Positions 40,846-50,020 of a stretch of DNA of 64,000 nt are shown here, piece by piece. The translations under genes and the position numbers were made by a program. The DNA comes from Bacillota bacterium (GTDB lineage Bacteria > Bacillota_A > Clostridia > Lachnospirales > Lachnospiraceae): NCBI GenBank assembly GCA_023407175.1, contig JAEYMU010000024.1, forward strand, positions 62,001 to 126,000. Direction: 5' to 3'. Under the pieces are notes generated by a model that had not been told where the DNA came from, made no database searches, and saw only the letters and a list, made by a program, of their open reading frames with translations. Every line of letters begins with the position of its first letter. Position 1 is the first letter of the stretch.

Positions 40846-41691
40846 ATGATATTTGAAATTGTAGGGATTGTCATATTGGCAATTATGATATTATATCTGC
40901 TGGCAATTATGCCAAAATTAAGGCGTAACCCGGACAGTAAGAAATTAGACGGATGGCTTTATGCCCACCGGGGACTTCATGATAACAAATCTAATGCGCC
41001 GGAGAATTCCCTGCGTGCATTTGCACTTGCCGTGGAGAAAGGGTATGGAATTGAGCTGGATGTTCAGCTGACGAAGGATAAGATTCCTGTCATCCTGCAT
41101 GATTATAATTTAAAGCGTGCCTGTAATGTGGATTATAAGATTTCAGAGCATAATTACGAGGAACTGGCCGATTTCAGATTGTTTGAGTCAGAGGAAAAAA
41201 TACCAACCCTGCAGGAGGCTCTTGCAGTTGTGGGAGGCAAGGTACCGCTGATTATTGAACTTAAGATTCCGTGGAAGGCAGAAAAAATCTGTTCCGTGGT
41301 GTCTGGTATGTTAAGGGATTACAAGGGGATTTACTGCATTGAGTCCTTCAATCCTTTGGGACTTAGGTGGTACCGGGTTAATGAGCCGAAGGTGGTACGG
41401 GGGCAGCTGTCCACAGATTTTTTAAGGGATAAGATTGAAGGCAATAAATTTCAGTACTTCATTCTTAAGCATTTATTGCTTAATTTCTACACGAAGCCGG
41501 ATTTCATCGCATATCATCATATTTATAAAAAGGGACTGTCCTTTATTCTCTGCAGAACGCTATACCGGGCCAAGACAGCCGCATGGACGATACAAAGCAA
41601 GCAGGATTATGAGGAGAATCAGAAATACTTTGAGCTGTTTATTTTCGACAGCTTTATTCCCCAGGACAAGAAAGCAGATACAGCAATATAA
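40846..41691 (+). CDS. Glycerophosphodiester phosphodiesterase family protein, membrane-anchored
   Basis: 281 residues. An N-terminal membrane helix (about 3-23) precedes the GDPD barrel. YAHRGLHD, APENSLRAF, GIELDVQLTKD and VILHDYNLKR provide the catalytic His pair and metal-binding Glu and Asp. It hydrolyses glycerophosphodiesters to glycerol-3-phosphate and an alcohol. The ATG at 40846 follows GGAG by six nt. Confidence 0.92.
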   Translation: MIFEIVGIVILAIMILYLLAIMPKLRRNPDSKKLDGWLYAHRGLHDNKSNAPENSLRAFALAVEKGYGIELDVQLTKDKIPVILHDYNLKRACNVDYKISEHNYEELADFRLFESEEKIPTLQEALAVVGGKVPLIIELKIPWKAEKICSVVSGMLRDYKGIYCIESFNPLGLRWYRVNEPKVVRGQLSTDFLRDKIEGNKFQYFILKHLLLNFYTKPDFIAYHHIYKKGLSFILCRTLYRAKTAAWTIQSKQDYEENQKYFELFIFDSFIPQDKKADTAI

Positions 41692-41727
41692 AGTATTTTA
41701 GCAAAAATAAAAAGTTGTTGATTTAAT

Positions 41728-41850
41728 AAAAGGTGTTTTAAAGGTCAATGCCTACGGGAAATTGCCTTTAAGACACTTTTTTTCAACCTATGGGAAAGTT
41801 CGTCCAGCAGGTTGAAAAGTCAATTTCGTTTTTAGTCGATAGAAATTGAC
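41728..41850 (+). terminator. Terminator and two further hairpins after the GDPD gene
   Basis: The first stem (41728-41749 with 41761-41779) has bulges and is followed by seven T, fitting termination. Then TTTCAACCT / AGGTTGAAA (41781-41817) and GTCAATTTC / GAAATTGAC (41819-41850) follow without T-tracts. Three adjacent hairpins again suggest an inserted palindromic element. Confidence 0.6.
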
Positions 41851-41970
41851 GTTATACAGTTTTGATTGAGAAATATGGGAATAATAAAGATTGGAGCTAG
41901 TGCACTGTTTAGCTAAAGATGGTTGGGACAGCACACTGGGATTGCTTTAGTAAGGTATGGGTGTGATAAT

Positions 41971-42876
41971 ATGCTTTGGTTACTTGGAATGTTATTGTTG
42001 GAATGGTTATGGTGCCTCTCCGATTTGCTGCTTAAGCCCAGAATGCTTTCCTATGATAAGGGCTTTCAGAGGGATTGCAAAAGCAGGCGCTTTGACAATA
42101 AGCTTTATGAGTCCTGGGAGAAAAATGAGTTTCAGCTGGCATCAGACTATGGCTATCAACTATCCTGTGAGATGATTGAGCCGGAAAAGGGAAGCCCGGT
42201 CAGTCAAAGAAAAAGGATAGCCATTCTGTGTCACGGGCTTTGCTGTGCCAGATACGGAAGCATCAAATATGCCGAACTGTTTCGAAAGCTCGGCTTTACC
42301 GTAGTGATGTATGACCACAGGAACCATGGGAGGAGCGGGAAGGCGCTGACCACGATGGGCTTTTATGAGAGATATGACCTGAAAAAGGTGGTGGATTGGT
42401 GCTATCACAGCTTTGGCAGTAGGATTCAGGTAATTACCCACGGAGAATCCATGGGAGCAGCCACCGTACTCATGCACCTTGAGCTGGACAGCAGGATAAA
42501 GCTTGCAATAGCGGACTGTGCCTATTCGGATTTAAAGCTGCTTCTACGCCATGAATTAAAGCAATATTATCACCTTCCCCGCTTTCTAATTCCTTTCGTA
42601 AGCGGTATGGTATATCTTAGGGCCGGTTTCTGGCTTAAGCAGGTATCACCGGCCAGGTCGGTAGAGAGAACTGAGACACCTGTGCTTTTTATACATGGCA
42701 AGCGGGATAATCTGGTGCCGGCCTATATGTCAAAACAAATGTATGTTTGTCGAAGGAAGAACAAAGGAATTTATCTGATAGCCAGGGCGAGGCATGCAGA
42801 GAGCTATTATGCGAATAAAGCAGGATATGAGAAGAGGGTAAGAGAGTTTATAGAAAAATATCTGCCCTGTGAATAA
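41971..42876 (+). CDS. Alpha/beta hydrolase
   Basis: 301 residues from the ATG at 41971, with a hydrophobic N-terminal anchor (LLGMLLLEWLWCLSDLLL). The nucleophile elbow is THGESMGAA, the acid is in HGKRDNLVPAY and the His in ARARHAESYY. It resembles the FrsA/YqkD/AbhD-type lipase-like hydrolases of Firmicutes. The start is uncertain: no good ribosome binding site is present and the frame is open back to a TTG at 41923. Confidence 0.85.
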   Translation: MLWLLGMLLLEWLWCLSDLLLKPRMLSYDKGFQRDCKSRRFDNKLYESWEKNEFQLASDYGYQLSCEMIEPEKGSPVSQRKRIAILCHGLCCARYGSIKYAELFRKLGFTVVMYDHRNHGRSGKALTTMGFYERYDLKKVVDWCYHSFGSRIQVITHGESMGAATVLMHLELDSRIKLAIADCAYSDLKLLLRHELKQYYHLPRFLIPFVSGMVYLRAGFWLKQVSPARSVERTETPVLFIHGKRDNLVPAYMSKQMYVCRRKNKGIYLIARARHAESYYANKAGYEKRVREFIEKYLPCE

Positions 42877-42888
42877 TCCGATGAATAA

Positions 42889-42914
42889 GGGCTGCCATCA
42901 ATTTGAGGCAGCCC
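42889..42914. terminator. Hairpin between the hydrolase and argG
   Basis: GGGCTGCC (42889-42896) pairs with GGCAGCCC (42907-42914). Read on the minus strand it follows argG and is trailed by TTATTC, a weak T-tract. It may serve both convergent genes. Confidence 0.65.
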
Positions 42915-42932
42915 AAACCATATCATATGAAA

Positions 42933-44144
42933 TTATTCCTGATCAAGGGAGGCCATCTTCATAGCGCGAACCTTTAAGGACAAGCCGAAGAGATTAATAA
43001 AGCCTTCCGCATCATGATGATTATAAAGATCGCCGGTGGTGAAGGAAGCGATGCTTTCATTGTACAGAGAGTAGGGTGAAGTAGTTCCCTGCTTGATGAT
43101 ATTACCCTTATACAGCTTAAGCTTAACCTCACCGGTTACATACTGCTGGGTTACATCAACAAAGGCCTGATAGGCTTCCCTTAAAGGCGTGAACCATTTT
43201 CCTTCGTATACGATATCTGCAAACCGGTTACCGACTTCCTTCTTGGCAGAGAGGGTTGCACGGTCAAGAATTAACTCCTCCAGCTGCATATGTGCTTCCA
43301 TTAGGATGGTTCCTCCGGGAGTCTCATATACACCACGGGATTTCATTCCAACAACACGGTTCTCAACAATGTCCACGATACCGATACCATGCTTGCCGCC
43401 CAGTGCATTTAATTCCTTAATGATTTCGGTAACGGACATTTTCTTGCCATTTAATGAGGTCGGAATACCTTTCTCAAAGGATAAGCTTAGGGTCACTCCT
43501 TCCTCAGGCGCCTTCTCGGGAGATACGCCGAGTACCAGCAGATGATCATAGTTGGGAGCGTTACCGGGAGACTCAAGCTCAAGTCCCTCGTGGCTGATGT
43601 GCCAAAGGTTACGGTCACGGGAGTAGCTGTTGTCAACAGAGAAGGGAAGATGAATACCATGCTTTGCGCAGTATTCAATTTCTTCTTCACGGGAGGACAT
43701 GGTCCAGATTCTCCAGGGAGCAATAATCTTAAGATCGGGGGCAAGTGCCTTGATAGTTAATTCAAAGCGTACCTGGTCATTGCCCTTGCCGGTGGCACCG
43801 TGACAGATTGCCGTAGCGCCTTCCTTTCTTGCAATTTCAACAAGTCTCTTGGCGATTACCGGTCTTGCCATGGAGGTTCCAAGGAGGTACTTGTTTTCAT
43901 AAACTGCATTTGCCTTCACACAGGGTAATACATAATCGTTGACAAATTCGTCTACCACATCCTCGATATATAATTTTGTGGCGCCGGAAAGCTTTGCTCT
44001 TTCCTCCAGACCGTCGAGCTCGTTGCCCTGGCCGACATCAATACACACACATACGACATCGTAATCATAATTTTCCTTTAACCAGGGAATGATAGCGGTA
44101 GTATCAAGACCACCGGAATAAGCAAGAATAACTTTTTCTTTCAT
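42933..44144 (-). CDS. argG: Argininosuccinate synthase
   Basis: 403 residues. [20 protein letters not shown] is the ATP pyrophosphatase P-loop. [25 protein letters not shown] and [20 protein letters not shown] are family signatures. It condenses citrulline and aspartate in arginine synthesis. The ATG at 44144 follows GGAGG; the one at 44156 overlaps that site. argH is not adjacent. The gene has its own promoter with a possible ArgR box. Confidence 0.97.
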   Translation of the reverse strand: MKEKVILAYSGGLDTTAIIPWLKENYDYDVVCVCIDVGQGNELDGLEERAKLSGATKLYIEDVVDEFVNDYVLPCVKANAVYENKYLLGTSMARPVIAKRLVEIARKEGATAICHGATGKGNDQVRFELTIKALAPDLKIIAPWRIWTMSSREEEIEYCAKHGIHLPFSVDNSYSRDRNLWHISHEGLELESPGNAPNYDHLLVLGVSPEKAPEEGVTLSLSFEKGIPTSLNGKKMSVTEIIKELNALGGKHGIGIVDIVENRVVGMKSRGVYETPGGTILMEAHMQLEELILDRATLSAKKEVGNRFADIVYEGKWFTPLREAYQAFVDVTQQYVTGEVKLKLYKGNIIKQGTTSPYSLYNESIASFTTGDLYNHHDAEGFINLFGLSLKVRAMKMASLDQE

Positions 44145-44267
44145 TTTGTCCTCCATTCAGCCAATCTATGGCATAGCTTTTTTAATCTTGTGCTGTTCAT
44201 CCAGCATGGTTTCATTCATTTTAATCGCATGCCCATTTTTATGCAGGGCTTCTTTTTTATGTGTTTA

Positions 44268-44321
44268 AATATACAACATATTTTATTATTATGCAATAGC
44301 CAAAATGAATAAAAGTATAAA
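44268..44321 (-). promoter_or_regulatory. argG promoter with possible ArgR box
   Basis: On the minus strand TTGCAT (44296-44291) and TATATT (44273-44268) are 17 nt apart. Just upstream of the -35, plus-strand positions 44304-44321 read AATGAATAAAAGTATAAA, close to the left part of the Bacillus arginine box (CATGAATAAAAATGCAAG). The leader of about 115 nt has a GCCC / GGGC hairpin. Between here and maf (44322-44567) only an extended -10 (TGCTATAAT, 44490-44498) stands out. Confidence 0.5.
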
Positions 44322-44567
44322 AATACATAAATTGTTTGTGGACCAGATTAAGCATTTCCTTCCGCTATTGTCTAAGACAGGAAGAAAATAGTATCCGCAA
44401 TCATTTTTTATTATAAATAAGAAGTAGCTTAAGTTCAATATATTATTTGCCAAAAACAATACGGAAAATCAGCTTTCTTCTTTACATCATGCTATAATCG
44501 ATTATAATTATTGCAGTAAGTCGTCGACATTGTATGAGAGCTTGTCTTAACGAAAGGAAAAAGAAGT

Positions 44568-45176
44568 ATGTATCAGCTTATATTAGCATCAGCCTCACCA
44601 AGAAGAAAAGAGATTCTTGAGGCCATGGGAATTAGTTACCGGGTAGTAACAAGCAAGGCAGAGGAGGTAACCGGAGAAACGGTTCCTGCAAGGATGGTGC
44701 AGGACCTTGCAGGTTTGAAGGCAAGAGAGGTTGCCAAAGAAGTAAAGAAAGCCGGAGATAAAAGAGAAAGTATCATCCTGGGAGCCGACACCATGGTATT
44801 CTACCGGGAGCATGCACTTGGTAAACCGAAGGATATAGAAGATGCTGTGAGAATGCTGGAGCTGTTATCCGGAGATGTACATGAGGTGTATACCGGTGTC
44901 AGTATCGTAATCATTGACAAAGAGGGTAGGGAGGAGGTACTTTCCTTTGCGGTCTCCACGAAAGTGGCTTTCTATCCTCTGACCAAAGCCCAGATCATGG
45001 ATTACATTGCAACCGGAGAGCCTATGGATAAGGCAGGAGCCTATGCAATCCAGGGCAGCTTTGGGATTTATATTAAGGAAATTACCGGTGACTATTATAA
45101 TGTAGTGGGACTTCCCATTGCGAAGATTAACCAGATGCTTCTTGACAAAGGAATTGATATAAAAAAATTAAAATAA
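44568..45176 (+). CDS. maf: Maf family nucleotide pyrophosphatase
   Basis: 202 residues. LASASPRRKEILEAMG, IILGADTMV (catalytic Asp), LGKPKDIEDAVRMLELLSG and YAIQGSFGIYIKEITGDYYN are Maf motifs. It hydrolyses non-canonical nucleoside triphosphates (dTTP/UTP type and modified pyrimidines) and affects septum formation. AAAGGAAAAAG precedes the ATG. The following GNAT and arginine genes are on the same strand. Confidence 0.95.
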   Translation: MYQLILASASPRRKEILEAMGISYRVVTSKAEEVTGETVPARMVQDLAGLKAREVAKEVKKAGDKRESIILGADTMVFYREHALGKPKDIEDAVRMLELLSGDVHEVYTGVSIVIIDKEGREEVLSFAVSTKVAFYPLTKAQIMDYIATGEPMDKAGAYAIQGSFGIYIKEITGDYYNVVGLPIAKINQMLLDKGIDIKKLK

Positions 45177-45268
45177 GTATTGCATAAAATTAAATCCGGA
45201 TGTATAATTATGAAATATTATTTTGGAAAGAAATGATAGATTAATGAATGTTCGGAGGTGAGGATTTC

Positions 45269-45694
45269 ATGATGCGTCCCTTTACCATGGAGGATTATGA
45301 GGAAGCATATGCACTTTGGATGAGGACACGGGGAGTCAGACTAAGAAATATGGATGATTCAAAGGAGGGCATCGCGAGATTAATCAAAAGAAATCCTTCC
45401 ACGAATTTTGTGGCAACCGAGAAGGGTGCTGTTATTGGAACAGTGTTAAGCGGGCATGACGGCAGACGCGGATATCTGTACCATACCTGTGTGGATGAAT
45501 TGCACAGACATAAGTCCATCGGCAGGCTGCTCGTGGAACAGGTGATTACGGCAATGCAGGCAGAGGAGATTACAAGAATTTCCTTGTTTTGTCTGGAGGA
45601 CAATGAAGTAGGGAATCGGTTCTGGAGTAAACTGGGATGGACGTTACGGGAAGATTTGAATATTTACAGTTTGGTTTTGAATATTACAGAGTAA
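45269..45694 (+). CDS. GNAT family N-acetyltransferase
   Basis: 141 residues. VIGTVLSGHDGRRGYLYHTC, HRHKSIGRLLVEQVI (acetyl-CoA loop) and NEVGNRFWSKLGW are typical GNAT features. It is 22 nt upstream of argJ on the same strand. Short stand-alone GNAT proteins act as N-acetylglutamate synthases in some bacteria, and position before argJ allows that role, but no specific motif proves it. The ATG at 45269 has AGGTGAGG upstream. Confidence 0.85.
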   Translation: MMRPFTMEDYEEAYALWMRTRGVRLRNMDDSKEGIARLIKRNPSTNFVATEKGAVIGTVLSGHDGRRGYLYHTCVDELHRHKSIGRLLVEQVITAMQAEEITRISLFCLEDNEVGNRFWSKLGWTLREDLNIYSLVLNITE

Positions 45695-45716
45695 TTTTTA
45701 TATGGAGGATAGAGTT

Positions 45717-46937
45717 ATGAAAAATATCAGTGGCGGAATTACAGCGGCCCAGGGCTTTCAGGCAGCGGGTATATATGCCGGTATAAAGAAGAAAAGAAAG
45801 GACATGGCGCTGGTTTATTCAACTGTTCCCGCAGTCTGCGCCGGCACCTTTACCACCAATGTGGTGAAGGCGGCACCTGTAAAATGGGACATCAAGATAA
45901 CCAAGGAAAGCGAGTTTGCACAGGCGGTTGTATTGAACAGCGGAGTAGCCAATGCCTGTACCGGAGCACAGGGCGATATTAATAATGAAAAAATGGCGAA
46001 GGCGGTAGCGGATGCAATGGCAATTCCGGTAAATACCGTATATACCGCCTCTACCGGAGTAATCGGGAAGCAGATGCCGATTGAGGTAATAGAGGAGGGA
46101 GCAAAGCTTCTGGCAAAGGAGCTGAAGGTGGGAGATGAGGCAGGAACTATGGCAGCAGAGGCAATCATGACCACCGATACCTATGCAAAGGAATGTGCGG
46201 TGAGCTTTGTCATTGACGGTAAGGAGATCAAGCTTGGCGGCATGGCCAAGGGCTCGGGAATGATTCATCCGAACATGGCTACCATGCTGGGCGTTGTAAC
46301 CACGGATCTTGCTATCAGCAAGGAATTATTACAGGAGGCTCTCAGTGCGGACGTGAAGAAATCCTTCAACATGATTTCGGTTGACCGTGACACCTCCACC
46401 AATGATTCCTTATTGCTGCTTGCCAATGGGCTCGCCGGCAATGAAAAAATCACAGAGAAGAATGAAGCCTATGAAACCTTCTGCAAGGCTCTTAATCTTG
46501 TGACCACGGACCTTGCCAAGAAGATGGCGGCAGACGGCGAGGGTGCCACCAAGCTGTTTGAGGTACAGGTAATCGGGGCGGGGACACAGGAAGAGGCCGT
46601 AACCTTAAGTAAATCCATTATAACCTCCAGTTTGGTGAAGACGGCGGTATTCGGAAATGATGCCAACTGGGGCCGTATTCTGTGTGCCATGGGGTATTCC
46701 GGAGTAAGCTTTGATCCTGATCAGGTAGACCTCTATATTGAAGGTGCGGACGGCAAATTAAAGCTGGTGGAAAATGGAGTGGCAACTGATTACAGTGAAG
46801 AGATAGCAACCAAAATTTTATCCGGCAAGGAAGTAAAGGCAACCGCTGACTTAAAATCAGGTAATGCAGCAGCAACAGCCTGGGGCTGCGATTTAACCTA
46901 TGATTATGTCAAGATTAATGCAGATTACCGCTCCTGA
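45717..46937 (+). CDS. argJ: Bifunctional glutamate N-acetyltransferase / amino-acid acetyltransferase
   Basis: 406 residues. The self-cleavage site is in KGSGMIHPNMATMLG, with Thr as nucleophile of the beta chain. VLNSGVANACTGAQG, ASTGVIGKQMP and FGNDANWGRILCAMG are diagnostic. It transfers acetyl from N-acetylornithine to glutamate and so recycles the acetyl group. The ATG at 45717, eight nt after GGAGG, is used. Order argJ-argB-argD is classical, but argC is not in front. Confidence 0.97.
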   Translation: MKNISGGITAAQGFQAAGIYAGIKKKRKDMALVYSTVPAVCAGTFTTNVVKAAPVKWDIKITKESEFAQAVVLNSGVANACTGAQGDINNEKMAKAVADAMAIPVNTVYTASTGVIGKQMPIEVIEEGAKLLAKELKVGDEAGTMAAEAIMTTDTYAKECAVSFVIDGKEIKLGGMAKGSGMIHPNMATMLGVVTTDLAISKELLQEALSADVKKSFNMISVDRDTSTNDSLLLLANGLAGNEKITEKNEAYETFCKALNLVTTDLAKKMAADGEGATKLFEVQVIGAGTQEEAVTLSKSIITSSLVKTAVFGNDANWGRILCAMGYSGVSFDPDQVDLYIEGADGKLKLVENGVATDYSEEIATKILSGKEVKATADLKSGNAAATAWGCDLTYDYVKINADYRS

Positions 46938-46988
46938 TCTAAAGGGATAAATTCTATATAATAAATGTAATTCGAAAGGATAAGCGCA

Positions 46989-47888
46989 ATGGAAGATATG
47001 GATCAAATTTTACTGAAGGCCCAGGTATTGATTGAGGCCCTTCCCTATATACAGGAATTCAGCAATAAGAAGGTGGTAGTCAAATATGGCGGCAGCGCCA
47101 TGCTGGATGAAAACCTTCAGTTGAATGTCATCAAGGATGTTGCACTGCTTAAGCTGGTCGGTATGCAGCCGATTATTGTACACGGCGGCGGCAAGGAAAT
47201 TACAAAGTGGCTGGGACTTCTGGGACATGAATCAAAGTTTGTGGAGGGACTTCGGGTAACCGACGAGCAGACCATGGAGGTTGCAGAAATGGTTCTCGGA
47301 AAGGTAAATAAAAACCTGGTTCAGCTGGTGGAAAAGCTTGGAGTCAAGGCGGCCGGTATCAGCGGTAAGGACGGCAGCACCCTGAAGGTGGAGAGGAAAA
47401 CCGTAAACGGTCAGGATATCGGCTTTGTGGGTAATATCAAAGAGGTGAATACGGATTTGATCAACACCTTGATTTCCAATGATTTTGTTCCGGTCATTGC
47501 ACCCATCGGCTTGGATAATGAATACCAGAACTATAATATTAATGCCGATGATGCAGCCTGTGCCGTAGCTATGGCCATCGGCGCTGAGAAGCTGGTATTC
47601 CTGACAGATATTGAAGGGGTATATGCAGACCCTAAGGATAAGAACAGCCTGATATCCGTACTTACTCTTGACAAGGCGGATGAGCTGCTGGACAGTGGAT
47701 TTATCGGCGGCGGTATGCTCCCAAAGCTTAAGAATTGTGTGGATGCGGTCAGAAGCGGAGTGTCCAGGGTACATATTCTGGATGGAAGAATTGAACATTG
47801 TCTGCTGCTTGAGTTTTTCACCAACAAAGGGATCGGTACGGCTATTATTGACAGGGCACGTGCCTTTGAAAATGAAGCGTTGAATTAG
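46989..47888 (+). CDS. argB: Acetylglutamate kinase
   Basis: 299 residues. [21 protein letters not shown], the [17 protein letters not shown] block and the ATP site EGVYADPKD are all standard. It phosphorylates N-acetylglutamate, usually the arginine-inhibited step. The N-terminal helix ([17 protein letters not shown]) is the type found in hexameric, arginine-sensitive enzymes. AAAGGATAAG precedes the ATG; argD follows 13 nt after its stop. Confidence 0.97.
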   Translation: MEDMDQILLKAQVLIEALPYIQEFSNKKVVVKYGGSAMLDENLQLNVIKDVALLKLVGMQPIIVHGGGKEITKWLGLLGHESKFVEGLRVTDEQTMEVAEMVLGKVNKNLVQLVEKLGVKAAGISGKDGSTLKVERKTVNGQDIGFVGNIKEVNTDLINTLISNDFVPVIAPIGLDNEYQNYNINADDAACAVAMAIGAEKLVFLTDIEGVYADPKDKNSLISVLTLDKADELLDSGFIGGGMLPKLKNCVDAVRSGVSRVHILDGRIEHCLLLEFFTNKGIGTAIIDRARAFENEALN

Positions 47889-47901
47889 TGAGGTGAATAT
47901 A

Positions 47902-49086
47902 ATGAATCAATATATCGAGGAAGCGGAAAAGGTGTTGATGCATACCTATAGCCGCTATAAAATTGTATGGGATTATGGTGACGGAGTCTATCTGTATGAT
48001 ACGGACGGAAAGAAGTATCTTGACTTTGCAGCGGGAATTGCCGTATTTGCACTGGGCTATGGCAATAAGGAATACAATGACGCTTTAAAGGCGCAGATTG
48101 ATAAGGTGCTGCATGTGTCCAATCTGTATTACAATGTGCCGGCAACCTGTGCAGCGGGCAAGCTGCTTGCAGCTACCGGAATGGATAAGGTTTTCTTTAC
48201 AAACAGCGGTACGGAGGCAATCGAAGGCGCCATAAAGCTTGCCAGAAAGTATTATTATAAAAAGTATGGAATCGCAAACAGCCAGATTATTTCCATGAAT
48301 CATTCCTTCCACGGACGCAGTATGGGAGCATTAAGCATCACCGGCACCAAAAAATACCGGGATGCCTTTGAGCCTCTGATCGGAGGAGTGGTATTTGCTG
48401 AATATAATAATTTGTCCAGCGTAAAGGAATTAATTCAGAAGAATACCTGTGCCATTATTATGGAGACAGTACAGGGGGAAGGCGGTATTTACCCCTCTAC
48501 GAAAGAATTTATCCAGGGCGTTCGAAAACTCTGCGATGAAAATGATATTCTTTTGATACTGGATGAAATACAGTGCGGCATGGGACGTACCGGTTCGATG
48601 TTTGCCTATGAGCACTTTGGTGTAAAGCCGGATATCGTAACTACAGCCAAAGCACTTGGGTGCGGTGTCCCGGTGGGAGCCTTTGCTGCAACGGAGAAGG
48701 TGGCTTCCGCCTTTGAACCGGGCGATCATGGAACCACCTATGGCGGTAATCCCTTTGCTACGGCAGCTGTGAATAAGGTATTTGATCTCTTTGAAAGTGA
48801 GAAAATCTTAGATAACGTGAATGCTGTGGCCCCCTATCTGGAAGGTAAGCTAAAAGAGCTTGTTCAAAAGTTTGATATGATCAAGGAGCACCGGGGCATG
48901 GGCCTTATGCAGGGACTTGAGTTTACAGTGCCGGTAAAGGATATCATTCCGAAGGCGATGGAAAAAGGTTTAATTCTTATTTCTGCAGGAGCAAATACGA
49001 TCCGTTTTGTACCTCCTCTGATCATTCAAAAGACTGACGTGGATGAGATGCTTCATATATTAGATCAAACCTTAAGTGAAATATAA
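47902..49086 (+). CDS. argD: Acetylornithine aminotransferase
   Basis: 394 residues, class III PLP aminotransferase. FFTNSGTEAIEGAIKLARKY, HSFHGRSMGALSITG, ILDEIQCGMGRTG and the PLP lysine in TTAKALGCGVPVGAF are visible. It converts N-acetylglutamate semialdehyde to N-acetylornithine. The ATG at 47902 is eight nt after GAGG; an upstream GTG at 47893 lies inside that site. It ends the arginine operon before a strong terminator. Confidence 0.97.
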   Translation: MNQYIEEAEKVLMHTYSRYKIVWDYGDGVYLYDTDGKKYLDFAAGIAVFALGYGNKEYNDALKAQIDKVLHVSNLYYNVPATCAAGKLLAATGMDKVFFTNSGTEAIEGAIKLARKYYYKKYGIANSQIISMNHSFHGRSMGALSITGTKKYRDAFEPLIGGVVFAEYNNLSSVKELIQKNTCAIIMETVQGEGGIYPSTKEFIQGVRKLCDENDILLILDEIQCGMGRTGSMFAYEHFGVKPDIVTTAKALGCGVPVGAFAATEKVASAFEPGDHGTTYGGNPFATAAVNKVFDLFESEKILDNVNAVAPYLEGKLKELVQKFDMIKEHRGMGLMQGLEFTVPVKDIIPKAMEKGLILISAGANTIRFVPPLIIQKTDVDEMLHILDQTLSEI

Positions 49087-49090
49087 ATGG

Positions 49091-49120
49091 AAGGGTTGCC
49101 GGGTGCGGCAGCCCTTTATT
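49091..49120 (+). terminator. Terminator of the arginine operon
   Basis: AAGGGTTGCCG (49091-49101) and CGGCAGCCCTT (49106-49116) with a GGTG loop, followed by TATTTTAT. It starts four nt after the argD stop. Confidence 0.9.
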
Positions 49121-49297
49121 TTATCATAGGAAATTCCTCCGGAATTCCTATGATAAAATAAAGCACTCCGTGCAGGATGCGCACTCGCGCGTTAGGTTGT
49201 ATGTCAGCTTTGCTGACCGCGCTCGGCGCGAGAGTTTGCCAAGGCAAACTCTTTATTTTATCGATAGAGTCCCAGGCATTTGCCTGGGATTTTTTTT
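49116..49297. repeat. Array of six palindromes after argD
   Basis: A 22/21-bp near-perfect palindrome (arms 49116-49137 and 49141-49161) begins the array. GCAC / GTGC, GTCAGC / GCTGAC, CGCGC / GCGCG and AGAGTTTGCC / GGCAAACTCT (49231-49252) follow. The last stem TCCCAGGCA / TGCCTGGGA (49270-49289) with eight T is a textbook terminator. TTATTTTATC occurs at 49116 and again near 49252. The following 49298-49549 contains nothing else I recognise. Confidence 0.7.
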
Positions 49298-49549
49298 CAG
49301 GAATAGCATCTATTTTAAGAAGCCTGCAAGTTAAAGGCTATCGCAATAACGGACCTCCGATTTGAGAAAATAGTCGAATAAAGTAGTCTTTAATATCTCA
49401 GAAACATTTTACTGACAATTTAAAAACATTTCCCATACATAATAAAATCGTCTTCAAATATTACATAAGAAGGAAACTGATAGAAAAGCAGCGATACAGT
49501 ATTGGAAGTCATAATAAAAAAATTGTGAGTAAGGAGGGGCAGGATACTT

Positions 49550-50020
49550 ATGTTTCTGGATATGAGAAGCGGCTTATTGGAGGGAATTGTTTTAGCAGCC
49601 ATCAGGGAACGAGAAAATGAAGCTTATGGATATGAAATAAGCAGAAGACTGCTGGCAACTATGGAAATCCCCGTTTCCAGCACCTATCAAATACTTCGGA
49701 GGCTGCGTGCGATGGGCTTCATTTATTACGGAAACATACCTGTCCGAGGAAGAAACCGGAAAGTGTATTCCGTTAATAAAAAGGGATGTGAAAGGCTTGA
49801 TAGCATAAGGCTGGAATGGAATATCTTTTCGGAGAAGATATATGACATTTTATTAAACAATAAAAAAACAGATAGCAGAACAGAGACAAAGGAGAAGAAT
49901 AATGAAAAAGAATATGAAAGAATTGGTTGTTTCAATAGCAATGAATCAAGCACTGAACTACATTTCAGGAAATCCCGAGGAAAATCTGCCGAAATTGCAA
50001 AGATGGGCAGAAGAATTTGA
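49550..50020 (+). CDS. PadR family transcriptional regulator
   Basis: 156 residues as read. The winged helix is clear: GLLEGIVLAAIRERENEAYG, YEISRRLL, VSSTYQILRRLRAMGFI and GRNRKVYSVNKKG. Usual PadR proteins of this size end near residue 110. Here the frame continues into a Lys/Glu-rich and then unrelated tail that overlaps the radical SAM gene by 119 nt. An A7 run at 49862-49868 makes a frameshift conceivable, but a one-base shift would hit a stop almost at once. AAGGAGGGG precedes the ATG. Confidence 0.8.
   Translation: MFLDMRSGLLEGIVLAAIRERENEAYGYEISRRLLATMEIPVSSTYQILRRLRAMGFIYYGNIPVRGRNRKVYSVNKKGCERLDSIRLEWNIFSEKIYDILLNNKKTDSRTETKEKNNEKEYERIGCFNSNESSTELHFRKSRGKSAEIAKMGRRI

Noticed and set aside
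49177..49365. 62-codon open frame in the palindrome array
   Set aside because: It is made of hairpin sequence and runs through a terminator; no ribosome binding site.
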